Of a stretch of 64,000 nt of DNA, positions 21,101 to 28,848 are shown in pieces. Numbering within the stretch: position 1 is the first letter of the stretch; every line of letters begins with the position of its first letter. The position numbers and the translations under genes are program-made. Below the pieces are notes generated by a model. That model was not told the origin of the DNA and made no database searches. It saw nothing but the letters and a program-made list of their open reading frames with translations. The stretch is from a bacterium (GTDB lineage: Bacteria > Elusimicrobiota > Elusimicrobia > Elusimicrobiales > UBA9959): the NCBI GenBank assembly GCA_021786295.1, contig JAJYNO010000026.1:62001-126000 (forward strand). Direction: 5' to 3'.

Positions 21101-21106
21101 TAGAAT
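21101..21106 (+). promoter_or_regulatory. Putative -10 box (TAGAAT), 6 nt before ATG at 21113
   Basis: ctaattttgcTAGAATagtccgATG. Confidence 0.4.
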
Positions 21107-21112
21107 AGTCCG

Positions 21113-21397
21113 ATGGGAGAGGCCCGGAAGAACAAAGCCATATCCGAATCCGTCAGCTGGCGCAAGACCGGGGAAGAGGCCGTCCTCCTGGACCTGGAAA
21201 CCTCGGAGTATTACTCCCTTAACGACACCGGCACGTTCATCTGGGAGCGCTTCGCCGCCGGCAGGCCGCTCTCCTCGATAAGCGAAGAGCTGGCCGCCGA
21301 GTACGGCGTATCCGCCGGGCAGGCCGCGCGCGACGCCGAGGCCTTCCTCAAGGACCTCGCCGCCCTGAAGATCCTGAACGAGGGGGACGTGAAATGA
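21113..21397 (+). CDS. PqqD-family peptide-binding (RRE) protein
   Basis: 94 aa; VSWRKTGEEAVLLDLETSEYYSLNDTGTFIWERFA typical PqqD. Confidence 0.87.
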   Translation: MGEARKNKAISESVSWRKTGEEAVLLDLETSEYYSLNDTGTFIWERFAAGRPLSSISEELAAEYGVSAGQAARDAEAFLKDLAALKILNEGDVK

Positions 21398-21498
21398 AAC
21401 GCCAGAAGAACAGCCAGCCCAAACAGAAAAAATACCGCAAGCCGCAGGTAAAATCGCACGGCAAGATAAGTGAAGTCGCCTCGGCGTTCAAGCCCTAA
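21394..21498 (+). CDS. Small basic peptide, candidate RiPP precursor or leader-like peptide (34 aa)
   Basis: ATG overlapping the pqqD-like stop; MKRQKNSQPKQKKYRKPQVKSHGKISEVASAFKP; contains YxxPxVxxxG; absent from the ORF track because it is short. Confidence 0.55.
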   Translation: MKRQKNSQPKQKKYRKPQVKSHGKISEVASAFKP

Positions 21499-22453
21499 GC
21501 GGAAAACCGCTTTTCTTTTCCCCGGCTCCGGGGCGCAATACCCCGGGATGGGCCGCGCGCTGCGGGACGCCTTCCCCCCGATAGAACGGCAGCTCTCCAG
21601 AATCGACCGCGCCGCGCTGCGACCCCTTTCCGCCGCGATGGACGGACCGGCCGGTCTCCTTTTCCCGGAAAAGACGCACCCCGACCCGGCCGTATCCATG
21701 GAAGTAGTGATGGAGCTCTCGCTGGCCGTGGCCTTGTCCCTTACCGAAGCCGGCGCCCGTCCCGGCGCGGCCGCCGGGCGCAGCATGGGCGAATACAGCG
21801 CCGCCGCCTTCGCCGGGGTATTGGCGGCGCGCGACTGCCTCGAGCTGGTCAGCTTCGTGACGCTGAGGGGACAGGAGGACTGCCTGGCGCAGCCGAGCGT
21901 TCTCGCGACGGTTTACGGCCTTACCAGGCGCGAGCTCGCGGCGGCGGCCGAAAAGGTCGCCGCGGCCGGCGAGCCCTGCGAAGTGACCGTCTTCTACGAC
22001 AAGGCCCGCCTCGGCGTGGCCGGCCTGCGCGCAAGCGCCCTGCCGCTGCTGAAGGAGGCCCTCTCCCCGCTGCGCCACCGCCTGAGCCTTTCGCGGGAAC
22101 CCGGCGCGTTCCACACGAGCCTTTTCGACAGGCTGGCCTCCAGGGCGGCAGCGAGATTCGGGGAGACGCCCTTCTCCGCCCCGGCCATACCGCTCTACAT
22201 GAACGCCGACGCGCGCAGGGCGGCCTCCGGGCGGGCCGTAAGGGAAAAACTGGCCGCGGCGCTGAACAGTCCCGTACTCTGGCAGGAGACCATAGCGCGC
22301 ATGCTGGCCGACGGGGTCCGCACCTTCGTGGAAATCGCGCCCGGCGCGATGCTGACCGAGTTCGTCTGCGAACTGCCGCCAGACGCCGAGGTCCTGCGCA
22401 CGGACACTCCCGAAAGCTACAGCAGGACCCTGCGGAGGCTGGCCGGGAAATGA
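21470..22453 (+). CDS. Stand-alone malonyl-CoA:ACP transacylase/PKS AT-type acyltransferase
   Basis: GTG start; TAFLFPGSGAQYPGMGRAL, AGRSMGEYSAAAFAGVL, GAFHTSLF. Confidence 0.85.
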   Translation: MKSPRRSSPKRKTAFLFPGSGAQYPGMGRALRDAFPPIERQLSRIDRAALRPLSAAMDGPAGLLFPEKTHPDPAVSMEVVMELSLAVALSLTEAGARPGAAAGRSMGEYSAAAFAGVLAARDCLELVSFVTLRGQEDCLAQPSVLATVYGLTRRELAAAAEKVAAAGEPCEVTVFYDKARLGVAGLRASALPLLKEALSPLRHRLSLSREPGAFHTSLFDRLASRAAARFGETPFSAPAIPLYMNADARRAASGRAVREKLAAALNSPVLWQETIARMLADGVRTFVEIAPGAMLTEFVCELPPDAEVLRTDTPESYSRTLRRLAGK

Positions 22454-23469
22454 CGCCGTCGGAAGAGCTTCACTTCGACCTCTGCGGCTGCAGGGTGCTG
22501 TTCTCCTGCGGGGACCCGCTCCTGTCCTTCGCCGTGGCCGGGAGCCTGTCCGCCTTCTCGGCCCCGCCCGGACATGCGGACGTCAGCATATCCGCCGAGC
22601 TCGGCGCGGTCTCCGAAGCGGGCCTCCCTCCGCCGCTCTTCTCCACGCGGCGCTGGAAAGTGCTCAAGGCCCCGCCCGGCAGGCGCCTGGTCTGGTACCC
22701 GGAAGGGGCCGTCTGCGAGTACGATTTCAGGACGCGCAGCGGACGGCTGCGCTCCGCCGACCGCGCTCTGCTGGAGGAACTCTCCTATCTGCTGATACTG
22801 TCGCGGGCCGGTGAGGAACTGGACCTGGCCGGGCTGCACCGGCTGCACGCCGGCGCGCTGGGCCACGCCGGGCGGGCGCTGCTCTTCTGCGGCCCGCGCG
22901 GCGCGGGTAAGACCACGCTGCTGCTGGAACTGCTCAAGGACCCCGCTTTCTCGCTGCTTTCCGACGACACGCCGCTGGTGGGAGGGGACGGGGCCGTGCT
23001 GCCTTTCCCGGCCCGCGTCGGGCTGGCGCCCGACAGCCCCCATCTCCCCGGCTTCGGCGGCCTGCGCCGCCTGGAGCGCCGCCATTATCCGCCCAAGCGC
23101 CTGCTGGACACCGTCAAGGCTGGCTTCAGGCTGTCGGGCCCGCTGCCGTCCGGGGCTCTTTTCCTGCTCAGGCGCTCGGAACGGGCGCGGATACGCCGCG
23201 CCTCCGTTCCCGCCGCCGCGGCGGAACTGGCCGTCTCGCTGGCCGTCGGCTGGGGCGTGCCGCAGCTGGCCGAATACTTCCTGCGAGGGGAACCGGCGGA
23301 CCTGCTGCGCAAGGGCGGGATACTTGGTTCCAGGCTCCGGGCCGCGGCCCGGCTGCTCCGGCGCTCCGGCCGCTATATCTTCGAACTTTCCCCCGACCAC
23401 GCCAGGAACGCCGAGGAACTCAGGGCCTTCCTTGGCAGCGGCAGCGCGCAGGGCGCGCGCGGGCGCTGA
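22450..23469 (+). CDS. HPr-kinase-related P-loop protein
   Basis: LLFCGPRGAGKTTLLLELL and FSLLSDDTPLVGGDGAVLPFPARVGL. Confidence 0.82.
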   Translation: MTPSEELHFDLCGCRVLFSCGDPLLSFAVAGSLSAFSAPPGHADVSISAELGAVSEAGLPPPLFSTRRWKVLKAPPGRRLVWYPEGAVCEYDFRTRSGRLRSADRALLEELSYLLILSRAGEELDLAGLHRLHAGALGHAGRALLFCGPRGAGKTTLLLELLKDPAFSLLSDDTPLVGGDGAVLPFPARVGLAPDSPHLPGFGGLRRLERRHYPPKRLLDTVKAGFRLSGPLPSGALFLLRRSERARIRRASVPAAAAELAVSLAVGWGVPQLAEYFLRGEPADLLRKGGILGSRLRAAARLLRRSGRYIFELSPDHARNAEELRAFLGSGSAQGARGR

Positions 23470-24427
23470 ACAGCTCCGACAGCTCTTCCAAAGCTCCGAA
23501 TATCCAGCCCGCGCCGTAAGCCGCGTGCAGCAGCGGGTAGAGACAGAACACGAGCGGCGCGTCCGCGCCCGAGAAGGACGCGGAGACAGCGCAGACCGAA
23601 AGATAGAGAAGCCCGAGCGCGCCGGCCGCGTCCGGCTCCGCCGCGGCCAGCGCGAGCCCCGCCGCGAGGGCCGCCGGCGGCAGCAGCGTGAAGGCGCAGA
23701 AGCCGCCGCGGGCCTGGACCGTTATCTGCCCCCTCCCCCGCCCGGAGGAAAAGACCTGCCGGGCGAAAGCCCCCGCGGAGGTCCGGCGGCGGTGCACCAG
23801 ATTGAGGTCCCCGCTCAGCAGCATGCGCGCCCCGGCCGCGGCCATTCTGCCCAGCAGCAGGTTCTCCTCGGCGCTGCTCAGATGTCCCTCGAAGGACAGG
23901 CCGCGCGCGGCCAGGAAATCCCTGTCCAGCGTCAGATTGCAGAGCACGAACTTCTCGGGCCCCGCCTCGAAGGTCCCGGAGACCGGGGCGAAGCGGGGCG
24001 TGAACGGCCCGCTTCCCAGCCGCGAGCGCAGCAGCCGGTAGACCGCGCGCTCGAAGCGGCCGGCCCCGGAGTGAAGTTCCTGGCCGCCGCCGAAAACGGA
24101 AAAGCCGCCGCCGGCCTCTATCAGCGCCCGCAGCCGCCTGAAATACCCTGGCGGCAGGACGGTGTCGTCGTCCAGGAAACAGAGCCAGCGCCCGGAAGCC
24201 AGGCTGACCAGCGCGTTGCGGGCCTCCCCGCGGCAGGAGCGCGGCAGCTGGACGGCGCGCGCCCCCGGGAACTTCTCCGGCACGCCGGCGGAGACAGGAT
24301 CGGTCCCGTCGATCCCCACCAGCACTTCGCCGGGCGCGCCTGCGGCCCGCAGGCTCTCCAGGCATTTGGCCAGCAGCTCGGGTCTGCCGCGCGTAAGTAT
24401 GATGACGCTGATCTCAGCGCCCGGCAT
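23420..24427 (-). CDS. Family 2 glycosyltransferase
   Basis: ISVIILTRGRPELLAKCLESLRAAG...WLCFLDDDTVLPPGYF; tail-to-tail overlap with HprK-like gene. Confidence 0.83.
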   Translation of the reverse strand: MPGAEISVIILTRGRPELLAKCLESLRAAGAPGEVLVGIDGTDPVSAGVPEKFPGARAVQLPRSCRGEARNALVSLASGRWLCFLDDDTVLPPGYFRRLRALIEAGGGFSVFGGGQELHSGAGRFERAVYRLLRSRLGSGPFTPRFAPVSGTFEAGPEKFVLCNLTLDRDFLAARGLSFEGHLSSAEENLLLGRMAAAGARMLLSGDLNLVHRRRTSAGAFARQVFSSGRGRGQITVQARGGFCAFTLLPPAALAAGLALAAAEPDAAGALGLLYLSVCAVSASFSGADAPLVFCLYPLLHAAYGAGWIFGALEELSELFSARARPARCRCQGRP

Positions 24428-27400
24428 CGTCGAGCCTCCCGGCCGCCGCGGCGGCCTGGACCGCCGTGAACAGGTAATTTTCCCGGCTATAGCCGCCTTT
24501 CAGGAAGGCGTCCCAGCGCGGAGAAGCAGCGCCGAAAACCCCGCGGAACCGCTCCGCCAGCTCGGCGGGGCGGGAGAACGGGACCGCCTCCCCGGTCTCC
24601 AGCAGCAGGCGCAGGCCGGCGGCCCGCGTGAAGAAATAATGCGGCGGCATGGTCCCCCAGAGAGAGCGCCAGGAGGCCGAGAAATGCCGGGCCGCCAGCG
24701 CGGCGCCGCTCTTCAGCTCCTCCGCCGGAAGCGCCGGCGGGATGTCCACTCCGGAAGAATAGATCCCCCCGTCCTCCGGCCGCGCCCCGCAGCCGGCGCA
24801 ACGCAGGTCCAGCGTCAGCGACGGATTGTTGAGATACGGCAGGCCGCACAGGGCCGCGAAGGAGGAGCGTGTCAGCAGCAGCGGGGCCGCCGAGAAATAG
24901 GGGAACGAGCCGCGGGCCTTCAGGAAAGCTTCGGCGGCGCGCAGGAAGGAGTCCCTGTCGGCGGCCGCCCAGTCCGGCAGCACGACGCAGACCCGGTAGA
25001 GCGGGTCCAGGACGACCCCTACCCGGCCGCCGGCTCCGGCCGCCAGCTCCGCGCGGGCGGCTTCGAAGGCGTGCGTGTTGAAAAAACCTGAGGCGGGCGG
25101 CGGCGCGGGACTGCCGCCGGAGAAAGGCGGGCAGGCGGCGTGCAGCGCGGCGAAAGCGGCGAAGGCCGAGGCGGACGGCTCCGGGTAGGAGGCCGGGCCC
25201 GCGCCGAGGCCCAGCGAGGCCGCATAGGCGGACCGGCTCTCCCTGGCCGGTGAACCCAGGTCCGTGCAGCGCCTGACGTCTATCATGCTCTTGGCGCAGT
25301 TCCGGCGGCGGAAGGCCGGCGGCAGGCCGGGGGAGAGGAAATGCCCCAGCAGCAGAGTATAGGCGTAGAAGGCCTCGGTCAGGTCGGCCCGGGCAGAGCG
25401 CGCCGGAGGCGGCGCCACGAGCCGCGCGCCGCCGAGCAGGCGGGAAGCCCTCCCGAACTCCGCCCCCTTCAGGCCCCAGCAGCGCATGAAGGAGAAGAAC
25501 TCCGGCGCCGGCGACTGCAGCGCCTCTCCGGTGAACGGGAACAGCGCGCGGAAGAAGCGCAGCTTCCGGCGCAGCGAGACGAAAAGCTCCCAATCCGCCT
25601 CGGGAGGCCCGGCCGGGAACAGCAGCGCCAGGTCCATATCGCTCAGCCCCGGGACCCAGCCGCCGGAAACCATGCCGCGGTACAGGTAGACCGAGCCGTC
25701 CGGGCCCGGGCGGAGCAGAAGCCCCGCGGCGCCTGCGGCGGCCAGGTAGATCGCTCGATAAAGGCCCTTGAAGACCGGCAGCCCGGAGGTGGCGGCCGCG
25801 AAGCGGAACAGGGCGGAGCGCAGCGCGGACCGGGACGGACGCCTGCGCGGCGCCTCCCAGGGCAGACCCTCGAAAGACACGCCGGAACAGCGCAGCCTTG
25901 CGCCGTCCCCGGCGGCCAGGCCGGGATAGGGGGAGCCGGAAAGGACGCAGCCGCGCAGGAAGGCGCTCCCCCCCGAGATCCGGACCCCGCCGCGGGAGCC
26001 GCCCAGCACCTTCAGGCCGCGGGCGCGCAGCCTGGAGCCGCGCAGTTCAGCCCCGTATTCCTCGCCGCGCAGCGTCAGGTCCTCGGCGTCTATCCGGGCC
26101 GGGGAGGAGGAGGACAGCCCTCCTTTGCCGGAGGCCCTCACGGAAAGCAGCCTGACTCGCCGCGCCGAAAGTTTCAATCCGGCCCCGGCGCCAGCCGCCA
26201 GAGAGCAGCCGGCCAGGTAGACCGAAGCCCCCGCCGCGGCGCGCAGCGCGTCCGAGGCCGAGCAGAACCGCGAGCTGAGCGCTCTCAGCGCGGCTCCGCC
26301 GTCGGCCGAGACCGCAGGCCCGGCCACGCCTTCCACCTTGAGCCCGTCCAGAGCCGCCGAGGAGCTGCCCGAGAGCGCCAGCGCCGGAAGCCCGCCGGAA
26401 GAACGGAGGACGGAGGAAGCGGCCCGCAGGGAAGAGCGGCCGCCGGCGGCGACGACCGGGCCGCCTGAACTTTCCGCGCTCAGCCCGGTCACCGCCGCCG
26501 AGGAACTGCCCGAGAGCGCCAGCGCCGGCGGCTCGCCGGAGGAGCGGCAGGAGGAGAGGAGCAGCGAAGCGCGGCCAGCCAGCTCCGCGGACGGGCCCGA
26601 GTTGCCGGAAAGGTCCGATCTCTCCGCGCGCAGGCCCGCTCCGCCGGCCGCGTAAAGCCCGGCGCCGCAGTTCCGCACGGAACAGCCGTCCAGCGAGGCG
26701 GACGCGGCGCCTTCGGCATAGAGGGCCGGCCCGCGCAAACCGGAGAACTCGCACTTTCCCGCCCGCAGCAGGGAGCTGCCCGCCGCCATTATCCCGGCGG
26801 CGCAGCCGGAGACGGAAACCCCGAGGAGCCCGGCCGAGGCGTCGCCCCAGAGCTCGGCCGCCGGGCCGGAAGAGCCGGAAACGGAACCGCCCCGGAAAAG
26901 GACGACGGCCTCTCCGGAGACCAGCAGGGCCGGCCCCCTGCCTGCCGAAAAAGAGCAGGCCTCCAGCGAGGCCGAGGAGCGCCCGTAGAACTCGGCGCCG
27001 CGCTCGGCCGAGCCCACCGCGCAGGAGCGCGCGTCCACCCGACCACGGTCCCGGGCCGACAGCGCGCAGCCGGAAACCGCCCGCAGCGCGCAGTTGGACA
27101 GCTCCAGCGAGCCGTCGCCCAGCGCGTGGAGCCCAGCGAAGGCGGGGCCGGAGAAGGAGACGCCGGCCCCCGGCTTTCCGGCGGCCTTCAGTGAACCGTA
27201 GACCAGCAGCTTGGCCCCCCCGCTCTCCAGGGAAAGCGTCCCGCCGCCGGCCGAGGCGCGCAGGACCGGGAAGAACCACGGTTCGCGGCGCTCGAAAGAG
27301 ACCTCTGCGCCGGGGAGGACCGTCACGGTGACCCCGCGCTCTATGGCAAGATAGTCCGCCACCGTCACCCGGCCGCTCCAGGTCTCGTCGGAGGAGATAC

Positions 27401-27968
27401 GGCCGCTCTTCAGCGGCCCGGCTGGGGCGGGGCCGGAGGCCGGCAGCCGGGCGGGAATGGCAGCCAGCGCGGAGAGGGCGGGATAGACGCTTCCCTCCCA
27501 GGCCAGCCAGAGCGGGTCCAGCAGCTGGCCCGCCCGGCCTGGCAGCAGGAGCCAGAGCAGGCGGAACGCCGACGAAGCGGCGGCCACCGAAAGATAGAGC
27601 AGTTTTGCGGCCGCGGCGGAATAGACGGCCAGGAATAAGCCGCGCGGCCCTCCGCGCGGCAGCCGCCGCCTCGTCCCGGCGCGGTCGAAGGCCGTGACCA
27701 GCCCCGCGGGCTGAAAGGCCGAGGGCGGCCAGTCCGGCAGCAGGTTGGCGTCCCCCTTGCAGAGAAAAAAACGCCGTCCCAGGAACGAAGCGTTCAGCAG
27801 CACGCGGTGCACGACGTAGCCTCCGGGGAGGCCGTTACGCCATTTGACCAGCAGCGCCACGTCCCCGGCCCGCAGTTCTCCCGGCGCGCAGCCGCGCACG
27901 CGCGCGGCGTCGCCCGGCTCCAGCAGGAAGCGCATGGAATGCCCCAGAACGGGGTAGGTCTTCTCCAA
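24414..27968 (-). CDS. 1184-aa fusion: N-terminal S26/SipW-like peptidase module, right-handed beta-helix region, C-terminal nucleotidyltransferase-like module
   Basis: N-term VLGHSMRFLLEPGD...GGYVVHRVLL...CKGDANLLPD; middle about 20 degenerate Ser/Gly/Ala rungs; C-term YLYRGMVSGGWVPGLSDMDLALLFP. Confidence 0.75.
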   Translation of the reverse strand: MEKTYPVLGHSMRFLLEPGDAARVRGCAPGELRAGDVALLVKWRNGLPGGYVVHRVLLNASFLGRRFFLCKGDANLLPDWPPSAFQPAGLVTAFDRAGTRRRLPRGGPRGLFLAVYSAAAAKLLYLSVAAASSAFRLLWLLLPGRAGQLLDPLWLAWEGSVYPALSALAAIPARLPASGPAPAGPLKSGRISSDETWSGRVTVADYLAIERGVTVTVLPGAEVSFERREPWFFPVLRASAGGGTLSLESGGAKLLVYGSLKAAGKPGAGVSFSGPAFAGLHALGDGSLELSNCALRAVSGCALSARDRGRVDARSCAVGSAERGAEFYGRSSASLEACSFSAGRGPALLVSGEAVVLFRGGSVSGSSGPAAELWGDASAGLLGVSVSGCAAGIMAAGSSLLRAGKCEFSGLRGPALYAEGAASASLDGCSVRNCGAGLYAAGGAGLRAERSDLSGNSGPSAELAGRASLLLSSCRSSGEPPALALSGSSSAAVTGLSAESSGGPVVAAGGRSSLRAASSVLRSSGGLPALALSGSSSAALDGLKVEGVAGPAVSADGGAALRALSSRFCSASDALRAAAGASVYLAGCSLAAGAGAGLKLSARRVRLLSVRASGKGGLSSSSPARIDAEDLTLRGEEYGAELRGSRLRARGLKVLGGSRGGVRISGGSAFLRGCVLSGSPYPGLAAGDGARLRCSGVSFEGLPWEAPRRRPSRSALRSALFRFAAATSGLPVFKGLYRAIYLAAAGAAGLLLRPGPDGSVYLYRGMVSGGWVPGLSDMDLALLFPAGPPEADWELFVSLRRKLRFFRALFPFTGEALQSPAPEFFSFMRCWGLKGAEFGRASRLLGGARLVAPPPARSARADLTEAFYAYTLLLGHFLSPGLPPAFRRRNCAKSMIDVRRCTDLGSPARESRSAYAASLGLGAGPASYPEPSASAFAAFAALHAACPPFSGGSPAPPPASGFFNTHAFEAARAELAAGAGGRVGVVLDPLYRVCVVLPDWAAADRDSFLRAAEAFLKARGSFPYFSAAPLLLTRSSFAALCGLPYLNNPSLTLDLRCAGCGARPEDGGIYSSGVDIPPALPAEELKSGAALAARHFSASWRSLWGTMPPHYFFTRAAGLRLLLETGEAVPFSRPAELAERFRGVFGAASPRWDAFLKGGYSRENYLFTAVQAAAAAGRLDDAGR

Positions 27969-27988
27969 AAGGCTCTCCTTGCCCCGCC

Positions 27989-28789
27989 TCAGGCGGCCTT
28001 CAGGCTCCGCGGATCGCTCTCAAGGTACGGGTCCAGCTCGTCCAGGAACTCCAGCGCCTTGCGGCACCACTTGTCCACGAAGACCTCGCGGTTCTTGACC
28101 GCGCAGGAATGGAAATGCTCGTGCCCGTCGAAGCTGGCGTGGTGGCGGTGCCAGACGAAGACTTCCTTGGCGACCTTGAGCTTCCAGCCGGCCTGCCGCA
28201 GGCGCAGAGAATAGTCGAAGTCCTCGAAGCAGCCGGTGCCGAAGCGCTCGTCGAGCAGGCCCACGCTCTCGTAGGCCCGGCGGCGCAGCATGAGACAGAA
28301 GCCTACAAGGCGGTGCACCTCGAAACTCTCGTCCCGGAACCTGAGCCGCATGGCCTGGGAGAAGGCGGCCAGGGACTTCCGGTCCTTTTCCACCTCGGGG
28401 GCCAGAACCACGCGCTGCACGCCGACCGTGCGGTTGGTCAGCGGGCCGCAGGCCCCGGCAGCGGGGTCGGCGTCCAGGCAGGCGGCCAGCCCCCGCAGAC
28501 CGCCGTCGAAGAAGGCCACGTCGCTGTTCACCACAGCTATATACTCCCCGGTAGCGGCCCTGAGGCCCCGGTTGACGGCCCTGGCGAAGCCCAGGTTGGA
28601 GGCGTTGCGCAGGCGCACCGCGCCGCGCCGGCCGGCCACATAGCGCCGCGTTTCCGGACGCGAGCCGTTATCGACCAGTATGAGCTCGTAAAGCCCGGCA
28701 GCCGTGCGCTCCAGGCTCTCCAGGCAGGACCTGAGGTCCGGGAGGGCGTTGTAAACAGGAATGACCACGCTTATTTTCTTGTCTGGCAT
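27989..28789 (-). CDS. Family 2 glycosyltransferase (rhamnosyltransferase-like)
   Basis: ISVVIPVYNALPDLRSCLESLERTAAGLYELILVDNGSRPET...AVVNSDVAFF. Confidence 0.85.
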   Translation of the reverse strand: MPDKKISVVIPVYNALPDLRSCLESLERTAAGLYELILVDNGSRPETRRYVAGRRGAVRLRNASNLGFARAVNRGLRAATGEYIAVVNSDVAFFDGGLRGLAACLDADPAAGACGPLTNRTVGVQRVVLAPEVEKDRKSLAAFSQAMRLRFRDESFEVHRLVGFCLMLRRRAYESVGLLDERFGTGCFEDFDYSLRLRQAGWKLKVAKEVFVWHRHHASFDGHEHFHSCAVKNREVFVDKWCRKALEFLDELDPYLESDPRSLKAA

Positions 28790-28835
28790 AAAGAGGTCCC
28801 CGCCCGGCCCAGGCGGGGCGGCGGAGGAAATATTA

Positions 28836-28841
28836 TAGAAT
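28836..28841 (+). promoter_or_regulatory. Putative -10 box (TAGAAT), 7 nt before ATG at 28849
   Basis: TATTATAGAATtttacccATG. Confidence 0.4.
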
Positions 28842-28848
28842 TTTACCC

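Noticed and set aside
20144-23469. Calling the locus a lasso peptide cluster
   Set aside because: No B2 transglutaminase-like protease or asparagine-synthetase-like C protein was seen, and the putative core is too short
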